Shown: positions 1 to 6,658, numbered from the stretch's first letter. The stretch is 12,264 bases of DNA from an uncultured Megasphaera sp. (GCA_900548635.1 URLP01000046.1:1-12264), one strand, 5' to 3'. Notes: a model not told the origin generated them from the letters alone. Numbers and translations: made by a program.

Positions 1-123
1 GCCGTCATCGGCGGTATCATCGGTTTCTTGATCGGTGCCGTCGGCGTCAAGATGTTCGACCGCTCTCTCTCGAAAGAAGAAAACTCCAAACCCAAGATCA
101 TCGAAATCTGCTCGGGGAATTAA
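1..123 (+). CDS. C-terminal fragment of an unidentified membrane protein (partial)
   Basis: Frame 1 is open from the window edge to TAA at 121-123 and gives the last 40 residues of a protein whose start lies outside the window. Residues 1 to about 17 are a glycine-rich hydrophobic stretch (AVIGGIIGFLIGAVGV) that looks like a membrane helix. A short charged tail follows, ending in EICSGN. The fragment is too short to name a family; it could be the last helix of a transporter or of a small membrane protein. A good factor-independent terminator follows within 35 bases, which supports this being a real gene end. Confidence 0.6.
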   Translation, partial: AVIGGIIGFLIGAVGVKMFDRSLSKEENSKPKIIEICSGN

Positions 124-156
124 GAAGGACAGGCGCCTGACGGCGCCGTCCATGCG

Positions 157-202
157 GGGCTGCTGTATAAGGGAATCCTCCTTTATAGGCAGCTCTTTTT
201 TT
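157..202 (+). terminator. Rho-independent terminator of the left-edge gene
   Basis: A stem of about 16 pairs with a few mismatches (GGGCTGCTGTATAAGG against CCTTTATAGGCAGCTC), with a short loop around 173-178, is followed at once by a run of eight T at 195-202. It lies just downstream of the stop codon at 123 and reads in the plus direction. Confidence 0.8.
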
Positions 203-205
203 ACA

Positions 206-228
206 CGGCGCCCGCTTATGGGCGCCCT
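206..228. repeat. GGGCGCCC hairpin (dispersed repeat copy; 3' end of the minus-strand gene)
   Basis: GGCGCCC, a 6-base loop and GGGCGCC form a GC-rich hairpin immediately after the stop codon of the minus-strand gene at 229. Read on the minus strand it is nearly identical to the hairpin at 6457-6480 (GGGCGCCCATAA, one variable base, CGGGCGCC). On the minus strand it has no T-run behind it, so it is at best a weak terminator. It may instead protect the 3' end of the transcript. The repeat relationship is seen directly; the function is inferred. Confidence 0.6.
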
Positions 229-1254
229 TCACTGCCCGTCCGGCAGCGTATCGGCGAGGCTGAAGCTGGTGCCGTCTTTCAAGGTCAGTGACGTGATGCG
301 CAGGCTGCTCGTCGTGTCGTCCAGGTCCTGGGAGCGAATGAGCTGGTATTGCGAGGGAATCAGGGGATTGAGGAGAAACTGGGCTTCGTGCGTGCTCTTG
401 GCCGAGGACGTCGAAAGGCGCAGGGGCGACGTGTAGAGGACGGCTTTGTCGCTGTCACGATAAAGGGTATAGACGGCTTTGATGCTTACGATGTCGCTGC
501 GTTCCTGGCGGAAGAGCGGCGTATAGCGCAGGCGCAGGAAGGTCTTCCCCTGGCCGCTGACGATTTGCGATGACACGTCGCGGACGGTCATGACGGCGTC
601 GATTTTATCCTGGACAGGCTTATTATAGGCATCGAGATTCTTCTTCATCGCCTCGCGCAGGTCGTTGATGAAGGCAGCCGGGTCGGCAAAGCCCGTGATG
701 CGCCATTTCCCTGACGGTGACTGTTCCAGCGTGACCGTGCAGGGGACGGTCGTCTTCAGCTTGTCATTGTAGAGATAGAGCTTGACCGTATTGCCGCGGC
801 TCCAGTCGGCGCTGTCGAGATGCCAGCCCGAAAGGGGGATAGGGAGGCCTGCGCTTTTCAGAGTGCGCTGCAGGCTGTTTTCCAGTTTGCTGTATTCGTC
901 ATTGTTCGTATTGCCCGTCAGGGTCCAGTTGATATACGTCGCCGCGGCCGTGACGAAAGAGACCCGCATGGGCGAGCGGACCAGGTTCAGCAGGAACGAC
1001 GGGTCCGTACTGTCCGACGTATGGGAAACGAGGGCATCGAAGAACTGGCCGCTCAGGGCGTCTTCGTCGACGTCCTTGCTGAACGTTTCCAAATCGCCGC
1101 TGCGGACAGCGCGGCTGATCTGAGAGGCGGCGTAGTCCGGTGTTTTCATATAGATGTGACGGTATGAGGCGGCAGCGGTGACGATGCAGGCCAAAAGGAT
1201 GACCAGGGCCAGGAAGACTTTGCCGTCCCATAAGGTGAGGGCTTTTCTGCGCAT
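229..1254 (-). CDS. Membrane-anchored DUF2939-like protein of unknown function
   Basis: A 341-residue protein. ATG at 1254 was chosen because AAGGA sits 6 bases upstream. The open frame extends further back, but that extension would cross the RBS, the promoter and the start of the divergent kinase gene. Residues about 12-30 form one hydrophobic segment (VFLALVILLACIVTAAASY), preceded by basic residues, so this is an uncleaved N-terminal anchor with the rest outside the membrane. The next part (YMKTPDYAASQISRAVRSGD, then a D/E-rich stretch) resembles the start of DUF2939 proteins, where a small helical unit follows the anchor. The C-terminal half is soluble and beta-rich, with no catalytic motif that I recognise. 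It is transcribed alone, divergently from the uridine kinase. The DUF2939 assignment is a resemblance only; no role is known to me. Confidence 0.75.
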   Translation of the reverse strand: MRRKALTLWDGKVFLALVILLACIVTAAASYRHIYMKTPDYAASQISRAVRSGDLETFSKDVDEDALSGQFFDALVSHTSDSTDPSFLLNLVRSPMRVSFVTAAATYINWTLTGNTNNDEYSKLENSLQRTLKSAGLPIPLSGWHLDSADWSRGNTVKLYLYNDKLKTTVPCTVTLEQSPSGKWRITGFADPAAFINDLREAMKKNLDAYNKPVQDKIDAVMTVRDVSSQIVSGQGKTFLRLRYTPLFRQERSDIVSIKAVYTLYRDSDKAVLYTSPLRLSTSSAKSTHEAQFLLNPLIPSQYQLIRSQDLDDTTSSLRITSLTLKDGTSFSLADTLPDGQ

Positions 1255-1285
1255 AAGGATTCCTTCTTTTTCGTAAGTTAGTACC

Positions 1286-1294
1286 ATTATACCA
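1286..1294 (-). promoter_or_regulatory. Extended -10 promoter for the DUF2939-like gene
   Basis: On the minus strand this reads TGGTATAAT: a perfect TATAAT -10 with the extended TGN element. There is no convincing -35, as is usual for extended -10 promoters. It lies 32 bases upstream of the ATG at 1254, giving a leader of about 25 bases. Confidence 0.65.
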
Positions 1295-1331
1295 CAGTTT
1301 GCATTGGCCGCCGCGCAGTCTTGTAAATTTA

Positions 1332-1340
1332 TGGTATAAT
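1332..1340 (+). promoter_or_regulatory. Extended -10 promoter for the nucleoside kinase gene
   Basis: TGGTATAAT on the plus strand: perfect TATAAT at 1335-1340 with an extended TGN at 1332-1334 and no good -35. It lies 35 bases before the chosen GTG start. The same nine bases face the other way at 1286-1294, so the two divergent genes have mirror-image promoters 37 bases apart. Confidence 0.7.
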
Positions 1341-1375
1341 AGGAATAATGAAAACGCAAAAAAGGAGTGAGTTTT

Positions 1376-3028
1376 GTGATAACCTTACATGATATCAAGT
1401 CAGGCCAGTCCTTCGAGGTCAAGGAAGGGACGACGCTGCAGGAAGTCTGCGAACAGCACTGTCAGCAGACGGACATGCCCATTGCCGCTGCCCTTTACAA
1501 CAACGAATGCGTCGGCCTGCAGACGAAAGCCGATGTCAGCGGCGACATCGACTGGCTGCCTATCAATACGCGGGAAGGGAACCAGTGTATCATCCGTACG
1601 GCGATTTTCCTCCTCGTCCGCGCCGTAAGCGACCTCTATCCCGACGGCAAGGTCAAGGTCAAGCATGCCCTGCGCAAGGCCCTCTACTGCGAACTGGAAA
1701 TCGGCCATACTGTCACCATCCGCGACGTCGAAATCATCAAGAAGCGCATGCACGAAATCGTCGAACAGGACGAACCGATTTCCCAGGTCATCGCCAGTAC
1801 GGAAACGGCCATGGCCATGTGCCGCAACCGCCATATGACGCGGGAAGCAGAACTCTTGCGCCACGTCGATGTGACCCACATCATGGCCTACCAGTGCGGC
1901 CAGACTTTCGACTACTATATGGGACCGCTCCTGCCGAGCATGGGCTACGTGACCTGCTTCAATCTGCGTTCCTACGCGCCGGGCGTCATCCTGGAAACGC
2001 CGACCGTCGACAATCCCAATGAACTGCCGGAATACAAGGAAATCCCGAAGATGGCCCGCCTCTTCCTCGATGCCGAAGAATGGGGCCGCATCGTCCACTG
2101 CGAATACATTTCCGACCTCAACCACTACATCGAAGACGGCACGATCCAGGAAATGGTCGACATGGCCGAAGCCCTGCAGGAAAAAAAATTGGGCCAGCTG
2201 GCGGATTACATCGTCAGCCGCCGCCCGAAAATCAAAGTCGTCCTTATCGCCGGGCCTTCGTCGGCGGGCAAGACGACCTTCTGCAAGCGCCTGACGACGC
2301 AGCTGCGGGTCAACGGCCTGCGTCCTATCGGCATTTCCCTGGACGATTATTTCTACAACCGCGAAGATACGCCGAAGAACCCTGACGGCAGCTATGACTT
2401 CGAATCCCTGCGGGCCATCGATGTGCCTCTCTTCAACCAGCAGATCGACGACCTCAACCAGGGGAAGGAAGTCCACCTGGCCCGCTTCGATTTCGTCACG
2501 GGGCACCGCCATTTCGACGAAAAGCCTGTGGTCCTGGAAAAAGGACAGCCCATCGTCGTTGAAGGCCTGCACGCCCTCAACGATTCCCTGACCTACATGC
2601 TGCCGCGCTATGAAAAGGTCAAGATTTCCCTGGGTGTCCTGACGCAGATCCGCATCAACGACCATAATCGCATTTCCACGTCGGATACGCGCATCATCCG
2701 CCGCATGGTCCGGGATCAGCAGTTCCGTGACCGCGGCCCCATGGCGACCATGGATATCTGGGCCGACGTCCGCCGCGGCGAAGAAAAGAACATCTACCCT
2801 TACCAGGAAGATGCCGACACGATTTTCAACACGGCCCTGCCGTACGAACTGGCCGTCCTCAAGCCTTACGCCGAACCGCTCCTGGAATCAATCGACAAGG
2901 ACAGCGTCCACTATTCCGAAGCCCGCCGGCTGCTGCGCTTTTTGAAGCCTTTCCGCAGCGTCGATTCGTCCGTCGTGCCGCCGAACTCGCTCCTGCGCGA
3001 ATTCATTGGCAAGGGTGATAAAAAATGA
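1376..3028 (+). CDS. TGS-domain nucleoside kinase (uridine kinase family)
   Basis: A 550-residue cytoplasmic protein of the two-part kinase family common in Firmicutes. It would phosphorylate uridine/cytidine or a related nucleoside with a nucleotide triphosphate (pyrimidine salvage). The N-terminal ~60 residues (TLHDIKSGQSFEVKEGTTLQ) look like a TGS domain. Residues ~65-235 resemble the second additional domain of threonyl-tRNA synthetase, with HVDVTHI near 160. Residues ~285-500 are a P-loop kinase: Walker A GPSSAGKTT at about 293-301, then SLDDYF and the substrate-site stretch ARFDF, later IRINDHNRISTSDTR and the arginine-rich RRMVRDQQFRDR typical of uridine kinase/phosphoribulokinase folds. 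GTG at 1376 was chosen because AAAGGAG (1361-1367) is 8 bases upstream. An earlier GTG at 1367 overlaps that RBS. The exact substrate cannot be read from sequence. Confidence 0.9.
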   Translation: MITLHDIKSGQSFEVKEGTTLQEVCEQHCQQTDMPIAAALYNNECVGLQTKADVSGDIDWLPINTREGNQCIIRTAIFLLVRAVSDLYPDGKVKVKHALRKALYCELEIGHTVTIRDVEIIKKRMHEIVEQDEPISQVIASTETAMAMCRNRHMTREAELLRHVDVTHIMAYQCGQTFDYYMGPLLPSMGYVTCFNLRSYAPGVILETPTVDNPNELPEYKEIPKMARLFLDAEEWGRIVHCEYISDLNHYIEDGTIQEMVDMAEALQEKKLGQLADYIVSRRPKIKVVLIAGPSSAGKTTFCKRLTTQLRVNGLRPIGISLDDYFYNREDTPKNPDGSYDFESLRAIDVPLFNQQIDDLNQGKEVHLARFDFVTGHRHFDEKPVVLEKGQPIVVEGLHALNDSLTYMLPRYEKVKISLGVLTQIRINDHNRISTSDTRIIRRMVRDQQFRDRGPMATMDIWADVRRGEEKNIYPYQEDADTIFNTALPYELAVLKPYAEPLLESIDKDSVHYSEARRLLRFLKPFRSVDSSVVPPNSLLREFIGKGDKK

Positions 3029-3057
3029 TTGACAAAGCCTAATGAGATAGATATAAT
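3029..3057 (+). promoter_or_regulatory. Consensus sigma-A promoter of yceD-rpmF
   Basis: TTGACA at 3029-3034, exactly 17 bases of spacer, and TATAAT at 3052-3057: both hexamers match consensus. The -35 begins on the first base after the kinase stop codon. It lies about 20 bases before the yceD start, giving a short leader of roughly 13 bases. Confidence 0.92.
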
Positions 3058-3077
3058 AGTATAGTCGAGGTAGAAAT

Positions 3078-3584
3078 ATGAAACTACAAGTCGAAGAAGC
3101 ACTAAAAGAAGCAGGGAAATCTTTTCCCTTCTCTTTTGAATGTCCGGCTGCCGAGCTAGGTGAAGTGGAAGGTCTTCCCTGGGAAGACGCCACGGTAGTT
3201 GTGGACGGGGCCTACTGGTTCGACGGAAACCACATCGTGGTGGAAGGGACCGTGAAGACCTCCGGCATATACACCTGCAGCCGCTGCCTGTCACCGGTAT
3301 CGGTGGATCGGAATGAAACACTGTCTGAAGTCTATGGTACGGAAGCAGAGCTTCCCGAGGACGTATTGCCCTACAACGGGGAATACATCGATTTGACGGA
3401 GACAATTAGAGAAACGTTGATCCTCAGCGAGCCAATGAGGGTTTTGTGCCGGCCTGACTGCAAGGGACTTTGTCCGCAGTGCGGTGCGAACCTGAACGAC
3501 GGACCCTGTAGTTGTCCTACCGACAAGATTGATCCGAGACTCGAAGTCCTGGCTCAATTGTTGCGTTCCAAAGACAAGCGCTAG
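3078..3584 (+). CDS. yceD: YceD/DUF177 protein (23S rRNA accumulation protein)
   Basis: 168 residues, the usual length for DUF177. Family members in E. coli and plants are needed for normal 23S rRNA accumulation; the molecular mechanism is poorly known. Visible features are a beta-rich first half, CSRC at 67-70, and a cysteine-rich C-terminal knuckle with Cys at 124, 128, 132, 135, 144 and 146 (CRPDCKGLCPQCGANLNDGP and then CSC). The acidic middle and the CxxLCPxCGxNLN signature are typical of the family. The RBS CGAGG lies about 8 bases before ATG 3078. The gene precedes rpmF by 36 bases, the standard yceD-rpmF pair, and both appear to be driven by the consensus promoter just upstream. Confidence 0.93.
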   Translation: MKLQVEEALKEAGKSFPFSFECPAAELGEVEGLPWEDATVVVDGAYWFDGNHIVVEGTVKTSGIYTCSRCLSPVSVDRNETLSEVYGTEAELPEDVLPYNGEYIDLTETIRETLILSEPMRVLCRPDCKGLCPQCGANLNDGPCSCPTDKIDPRLEVLAQLLRSKDKR

Positions 3585-3620
3585 AAATAACGTACCATGT
3601 GATTTAAGGAGGTGCAGAAC

Positions 3621-3806
3621 ATGGCAGTACCGAAGAACAGATTATCCCAGACTCGTCAGAAGATGCGTCGCGCAAACTGGAAATTGACCGCACCGGGCTA
3701 CGTAGAATGCCCGCAGTGCCACGAAGCAATGATGCCTCATCATGTATGCCCGACTTGCGGCTACTATAAAGGCAAACAGGTTGTCAACAACACAACAGCT
3801 GAATAA
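3621..3806 (+). CDS. rpmF: 50S ribosomal protein L32, zinc-ribbon type
   Basis: 61 residues starting MAVPKNRLSQTRQKMRRANW, the classic L32 N-terminus. Four cysteines (C30, C33, C43, C46 in CPQC and CPTC) make the zinc ribbon, so this is the C+ zinc-binding form. ATG at 3621 is preceded by AAGGAGG at 3606-3612 with 8 bases of spacing. An upstream in-frame GTG at 3612 overlaps the RBS and is rejected. A strong terminator follows the gene, so it is not co-transcribed with fatty-acid genes (fapR/plsX), which often follow rpmF in Firmicutes. Confidence 0.97.
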   Translation: MAVPKNRLSQTRQKMRRANWKLTAPGYVECPQCHEAMMPHHVCPTCGYYKGKQVVNNTTAE

Positions 3807-3817
3807 GAGCATGATAT

Positions 3818-3852
3818 AAAAAGGAGCTGTCCCTACGGGACAGCTCCTTTTT
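3818..3852. terminator. Bidirectional terminator between rpmF and the LysR gene
   Basis: GGAGCTGTCCC, loop TAC, GGGACAGCTCC: a perfect 11-pair stem flanked by five A on the left and five T on the right. It therefore gives a stem plus U-run in both directions. It ends rpmF transcription and probably also that of the convergent LysR gene, whose stop is at 3915. Confidence 0.92.
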
Positions 3853-3914
3853 GTGGTTCGTTTGGCGTGATTCGTTGGTCGAAGGGAAGGGCACTTGACG
3901 GCGCCAACAGGCGT

Positions 3915-4808
3915 CTACTGCTCTTCGCCCACTCGCGCCCGCAGAGCCGCCAGAAAGGCTTCGCACGAGCGGGAGAGGAGGCGGTATTTCTTCCAGGCGA
4001 CGAGAGACGAGACTTCAAAGGGAGGGTCCAGAGGCAGGAAGACGAGGTCCGGACCTTGCTGGTGTTCCAATTTATCGAGGCAGAGAAGATTGGTGATTCC
4101 TTGCCGGACTAAGACATTGACGTTGCAGGAGAGGTCCATGGTGCCGACAATGGTTAGCTTTTCAGGCGTGACCTTGCCTTGTGACCAAGCAACCAAATCG
4201 AAAGAACGATTCGTGTGCCGTGACGAAACCATGAGTGGCATCTGTGTAATCATTTCCGGTGTCACCTTGCCTGCATCTGCCCAGGGACCATGGGCACTGG
4301 TAACGACGCCTAACTTATTTTTTCCCGGCAGGCGCAGGTATTCATACTTTTCGGCGTGGAAAGGCTCTATGAAGAGCGCAAAATCAAGAAGCCCGTGTTC
4401 CAGTTTTTCCTGAATCGTATCGGCATTGCCCGTCCAGAGTTCGATGGTCAGGCGCGGATTGTCCCGGCGCAGCTCGGCGAAGGTCTCCGTCAGGTAATGA
4501 ATCAGGTGCGTAATGCCGGCGCCGATGCGGATGTTGCCGGAAAGGTCCGTATTGTCGTCGCGGATTTCTTCTTCCGTCTGGTCGACGAGGGAGAGGATTT
4601 CTTCGGCTCGCTGACGCAGGTGGACCCCTTCTTCGGTCAGGACCGTGCTGCGGTTCGTGCGAGTGAAGAGCTTTTTGCCCAATTCTGCTTCGAGATCGGC
4701 CATCTGCCGCGACAGCGTCGGCTGCGTGACGTGCAGGACGTTGGCAGCTTCGGTCATATTTTCTTCTCTGGCGACAGCCAAGAAGTAATGCAGCGTACGT
4801 AATTCCAT
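3915..4808 (-). CDS. LysR-family transcriptional regulator, divergent from Fe-ADH
   Basis: 297 residues, standard LysR length. The N-terminal winged helix-turn-helix covers ~1-60, with the recognition helix region in TEAANVLHVTQPTLSRQMAD at about 19-38. A linker helix follows, then the periplasmic-binding-protein-like co-inducer domain from ~90 (NIRIGAGITHLIHYL). The start at ATG 4808 has AAGGGGGAA upstream. It is divergent from the iron alcohol dehydrogenase with 169 bases between starts, the usual layout for a LysR activator and its target, so it probably controls that gene and, through a shared upstream block, the flavodoxin. The ligand is unknown; an aldehyde or electrophile would fit the neighbours but this is inference. 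Confidence 0.93.
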   Translation of the reverse strand: MELRTLHYFLAVAREENMTEAANVLHVTQPTLSRQMADLEAELGKKLFTRTNRSTVLTEEGVHLRQRAEEILSLVDQTEEEIRDDNTDLSGNIRIGAGITHLIHYLTETFAELRRDNPRLTIELWTGNADTIQEKLEHGLLDFALFIEPFHAEKYEYLRLPGKNKLGVVTSAHGPWADAGKVTPEMITQMPLMVSSRHTNRSFDLVAWSQGKVTPEKLTIVGTMDLSCNVNVLVRQGITNLLCLDKLEHQQGPDLVFLPLDPPFEVSSLVAWKKYRLLSRSCEAFLAALRARVGEEQ

Positions 4809-4829
4809 AATGATTCCCCCTTTTTCCTT

Positions 4830-4858
4830 ATTGTAAATCTCTTTCGTCGTATCTACAA
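4830..4858 (-). promoter_or_regulatory. Promoter of the first LysR gene with overlapping dyad
   Basis: On the minus strand TTGTAG (4858-4853), a 17-base spacer and TACAAT (4835-4830) form a reasonable sigma-A promoter about 22 bases before the start codon. A perfect 8-base inverted repeat, TTATTGTA at 4828-4835 and TACAATAA at 4854-4861, covers both hexamers. It could be an autoregulatory site, although part of the symmetry arises simply from the two hexamers. Confidence 0.55.
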
Positions 4859-4870
4859 TAAAAAAAATAC

Positions 4871-4907
4871 ATATCCAATACTAATTTATAAGCATTTCAC
4901 ATTTCAT
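4871..4907 (+). promoter_or_regulatory. Conserved 37 bp block upstream of Fe-ADH (copy 1), candidate LysR operator
   Basis: ATATCCA, nine variable bases, then TATAAG, two tandem CATTTCA heptamers and T. The same arrangement with the same spacing occurs at 6902-6938 upstream of the flavodoxin. TTCACA inside it (4896-4901) is followed after 17 bases by TAAGAT (4919-4924), a possible -35/-10 pair. Copy 2 has TTCACA and TACAAT at identical spacing. A site overlapping and preceding the -35 fits an activator such as the adjacent LysR protein. The conservation is seen directly; the regulator assignment is inferred. Confidence 0.65.
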
Positions 4908-4977
4908 ACTTTTTTTGGTAAGATAAGAGAATAAAATGAATTGATTCTGGTATTTACAGAAAGGATGAAGAAGACTC

Positions 4978-6147
4978 ATGTTAGGGAATTTCACATACTG
5001 CAATCCGACGAAACTCTATTTTGGCAAAGATGCACTGGAAAACCTCCACGGCGAACTGCAGAAATACGGTAAGAAAATCGTCCTGATCTACGGCGGCGGC
5101 TCGATCAAGAAGAACGGGATTTATGATGATGTCGTCAAAATCCTGCAGGACGAAGGCAAGGACGTAGCGGAAATCGCCGGCGTCATGCCCAATCCGACAA
5201 TCCATAAGCTGCGCGAAGGCATCGACATCGCAAGAAAGTACGGCGTGGACCTCATCCTCGCCGTCGGCGGCGGTTCCGTCATCGACTATGCCAAGGCCCT
5301 GGCCGTCTCCGTACATTGCGACGAAGATCCGTGGGATAAATATTTCATCCGCTTCGAAGAACCGAGCTGTGACATCGTCCCTGTCGGCGATGTCCTGACC
5401 ATGGTCGGCACGGGCTCTGAAATGAACGCCGGTTCCGTCATTACCTATCCGGAAAAGAAACTGAAGATTGGCCATGTCTTTGCTGACGAAAGCGTCATGC
5501 CCCGTTTTTCCATCATGAATCCGGTCTACACCATGACCCTGCCGAAATATCAGATGATTGCTGGCATCTATGACATCTTCAATCACATCTGCGAACAGTA
5601 TTTTTCCGGTGAAGACGACAATACCAGCGACTATCTGGCCGAAGGCCTCATGCGCAATGTCATCGAAGCCAGCCGCAAAGCCGTCGTCGATCCGACGGAT
5701 TACGAAGCACGCTCCAATCTGATGTGGGACGCCACCTGGGCTCTGAACACGCTCATCGCCAAGGGGAAATCGACGGACTGGATGGTCCACATGCTGGGCC
5801 AGGCCGTCGGCGCTTGCACGAATGCCACGCACGGCATGACGCTCTCTGCCGTGTCCCTGCCGTATTACCGCTTCATCATGAAAGACGGTCTGCCGAAATT
5901 CGTCCGCTTCGCCAAAGCCGTATGGAATGTCGATGCCGACGGCATGAGCGATGAAGAAATCGCCGCAGCCGGCCTGGAACGCATGAAGACCTGGATGCAG
6001 GAACTCGGCCTCGTGCTCCACATCAAAGAACTCGGTGCGACAGAAGACATGCTCGACGACCTCGTAAACGGCACGCTGATCCTCGACGGCGGCTATCGAG
6101 TCCTGACCAAAGACGAAATCAGGGATATCTTCCGGCAGGCCATGTAA
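4978..6147 (+). CDS. Iron-containing alcohol dehydrogenase, YqhD/butanol dehydrogenase type
   Basis: 389 residues. Reduces aldehydes to alcohols with NAD(P)H; cytoplasmic. The N-terminal Rossmann-like half has YGGGSIKKNGIYDDV (about 38-52), characteristic of the BDH/YqhD subgroup, and GGGSVIDYAKA (97-107) for the dinucleotide. The metal ligands are all in place: D199 and H203 (DIFNH), H271 (WMVHMLGQ) and H285 (NATHGMTL). The intact four-ligand set and normal length argue that it is active. ATG 4978 has AAAGG about 14 bases upstream, a loose spacing; GAAG closer in may serve instead. No strong terminator follows. YqhD-type enzymes are known for NADPH-dependent removal of short-chain aldehydes, while clostridial homologues make butanol. 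Which applies here cannot be decided. Confidence 0.93.
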   Translation: MLGNFTYCNPTKLYFGKDALENLHGELQKYGKKIVLIYGGGSIKKNGIYDDVVKILQDEGKDVAEIAGVMPNPTIHKLREGIDIARKYGVDLILAVGGGSVIDYAKALAVSVHCDEDPWDKYFIRFEEPSCDIVPVGDVLTMVGTGSEMNAGSVITYPEKKLKIGHVFADESVMPRFSIMNPVYTMTLPKYQMIAGIYDIFNHICEQYFSGEDDNTSDYLAEGLMRNVIEASRKAVVDPTDYEARSNLMWDATWALNTLIAKGKSTDWMVHMLGQAVGACTNATHGMTLSAVSLPYYRFIMKDGLPKFVRFAKAVWNVDADGMSDEEIAAAGLERMKTWMQELGLVLHIKELGATEDMLDDLVNGTLILDGGYRVLTKDEIRDIFRQAM

Positions 6148-6247
6148 GGGAAGGGAACGTGTTTTACGTCTAACTGCTGCATCATAGTGAAAAAAGTAAA
6201 TATCCAAGACGTGCCTGTGGCCGTCCGTAGTCCGGAAATTGCGGAAT

Positions 6248-6264
6248 CGTTCATCGTTCATCGT
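6248..6264 (+). repeat. GTTCATCG short interspersed repeat, copy A
   Basis: CGTTCATCGTTCATCGT, identical to the reverse complement of 7515-7531. It is followed by TTGGCGAA, which resembles the reverse complement of the bases next to copy B (TTCGCCAGCC at 6842-6851). Confidence 0.6.
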
Positions 6265-6386
6265 TGGCGAAACGGGTTCGCTGACGCATCGCCTCGGACT
6301 CAGATGGCGCTGCGCGCCTTTAGACTCAGGATTATATTACGACCATGCGCAGTCCGTCATAAATTCCGTGACGATGCCATTATTCT

Positions 6387-6416
6387 GGGCGGGATTGCCA
6401 AGCGCAATCCCCTACG
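6387..6416 (-). repeat. GTAGGGG hairpin unit, minus orientation
   Basis: GGGATTGC (6391-6398), 5-base loop, GCAATCCC (6404-6411): a perfect 8-pair stem. On the minus strand it reads CGTAGGGGATTGC, loop, GCAATCCCGCCC, the same frame as the hairpin at 6453-6480 but with a different stem sequence. No T-run follows, so it is not a standard terminator. Confidence 0.6.
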
Positions 6417-6452
6417 AAATCGCATACAGGCGATATTAAATAATTATACGGC

Positions 6453-6480
6453 CGTAGGGGCGCCCATAACCGGGCGCCCG
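6453..6480 (+). repeat. GTAGGGG/GGGCGCCC hairpin unit, plus orientation
   Basis: CGTAGGGGCGCCC, loop ATAACC, GGGCGCCCG. The arms GGGCGCCC (6458-6465 and 6472-6479) pair perfectly, and each is itself a palindrome. It points away from the unit at 6387-6416 and is matched in 20 or so of 22 bases by the minus strand of 206-228. Hairpins beginning GTAGGGG are, from general knowledge, frequent dispersed repeats in gut Firmicutes genomes; I cannot count copies here. Confidence 0.6.
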
Positions 6481-6605
6481 CGTGAATCCTGGGCATAGCC
6501 GGAATTTATGACATGTGGCACACGGTCGTAATGCAATCCGGAATTTCAGGATGCGCAGCATCCATCTGAGTCCGAGAAATGTCATTAAAAACAGATTAAA
6601 CTTTT

Positions 6606-6658
6606 TGAGCTGACCCCCAATTATTAGACCTAACATCTAACGATTGGGGGTCACATCA
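6606..6658. mobile_element. Remnant of an IS3/IS150-like element: two abutting terminal repeats
   Basis: Left end TGAGCTGACCCCCAATTATT and AGA (6606-6628) and right end, read on the minus strand from 6658, TGATGTGACCCCCAATCGTT and AGA (6658-6636), match at 19 of 23 positions. Both begin TGA, contain TGACCCCCAAT and TTAGA, and face each other with only 7 bases between. TG...CA ends with a TGACCCC core are typical of IS150-group IS3-family elements. No transposase remains. It could also be read as a simple hairpin terminator, but no T-run follows directly and the end structure fits an IS better. Confidence 0.55.

Larger units (their letters stand above)
6293..6576. repeat. Imperfect ~76 bp inverted repeat enclosing two hairpins
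   Basis: Arm 6293-6368 (plus) and arm 6500-6576 (reverse complement) share the first 15 bases (CTCGGACTCAGATGG), the last 13 (GTCATAAATTCCG) and 14 of 16 bases in a central GGATT..ATTACGACC segment, with more divergent stretches and one gap between. They are separated by 131 bases. The arms look like two copies of a dispersed element in opposite orientation that have drifted apart, since the mismatches are scattered. RNA from here could fold into a long stem. Confidence 0.75.

Noticed and set aside
1255..1422. 56-residue N-terminal extension of the DUF2939-like protein
   Set aside because: It would span the RBS, the extended -10 promoter and the first codons of the divergent kinase; ATG 1254 has a proper RBS and starts just before the membrane anchor.
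1400..2665. 421-codon open frame on the minus strand inside the nucleoside kinase gene
   Set aside because: It is a shadow of a strongly GC3-biased gene: the real gene on the plus strand has clear motifs, while this frame has a low-complexity composition and no RBS or domain.
4981..6261. 426-codon minus-strand open frame opposite the iron alcohol dehydrogenase
   Set aside because: Same antisense shadow effect. The plus-strand product has all metal ligands, and the antisense product is rich in D, F, H and R with no recognisable fold.
6187..6498. 103-codon plus-strand frame in the repeat-rich gap
   Set aside because: It runs through the inverted repeat and a hairpin, has no RBS, and its only similarity is to the equally spurious antisense frame produced by the other repeat arm.
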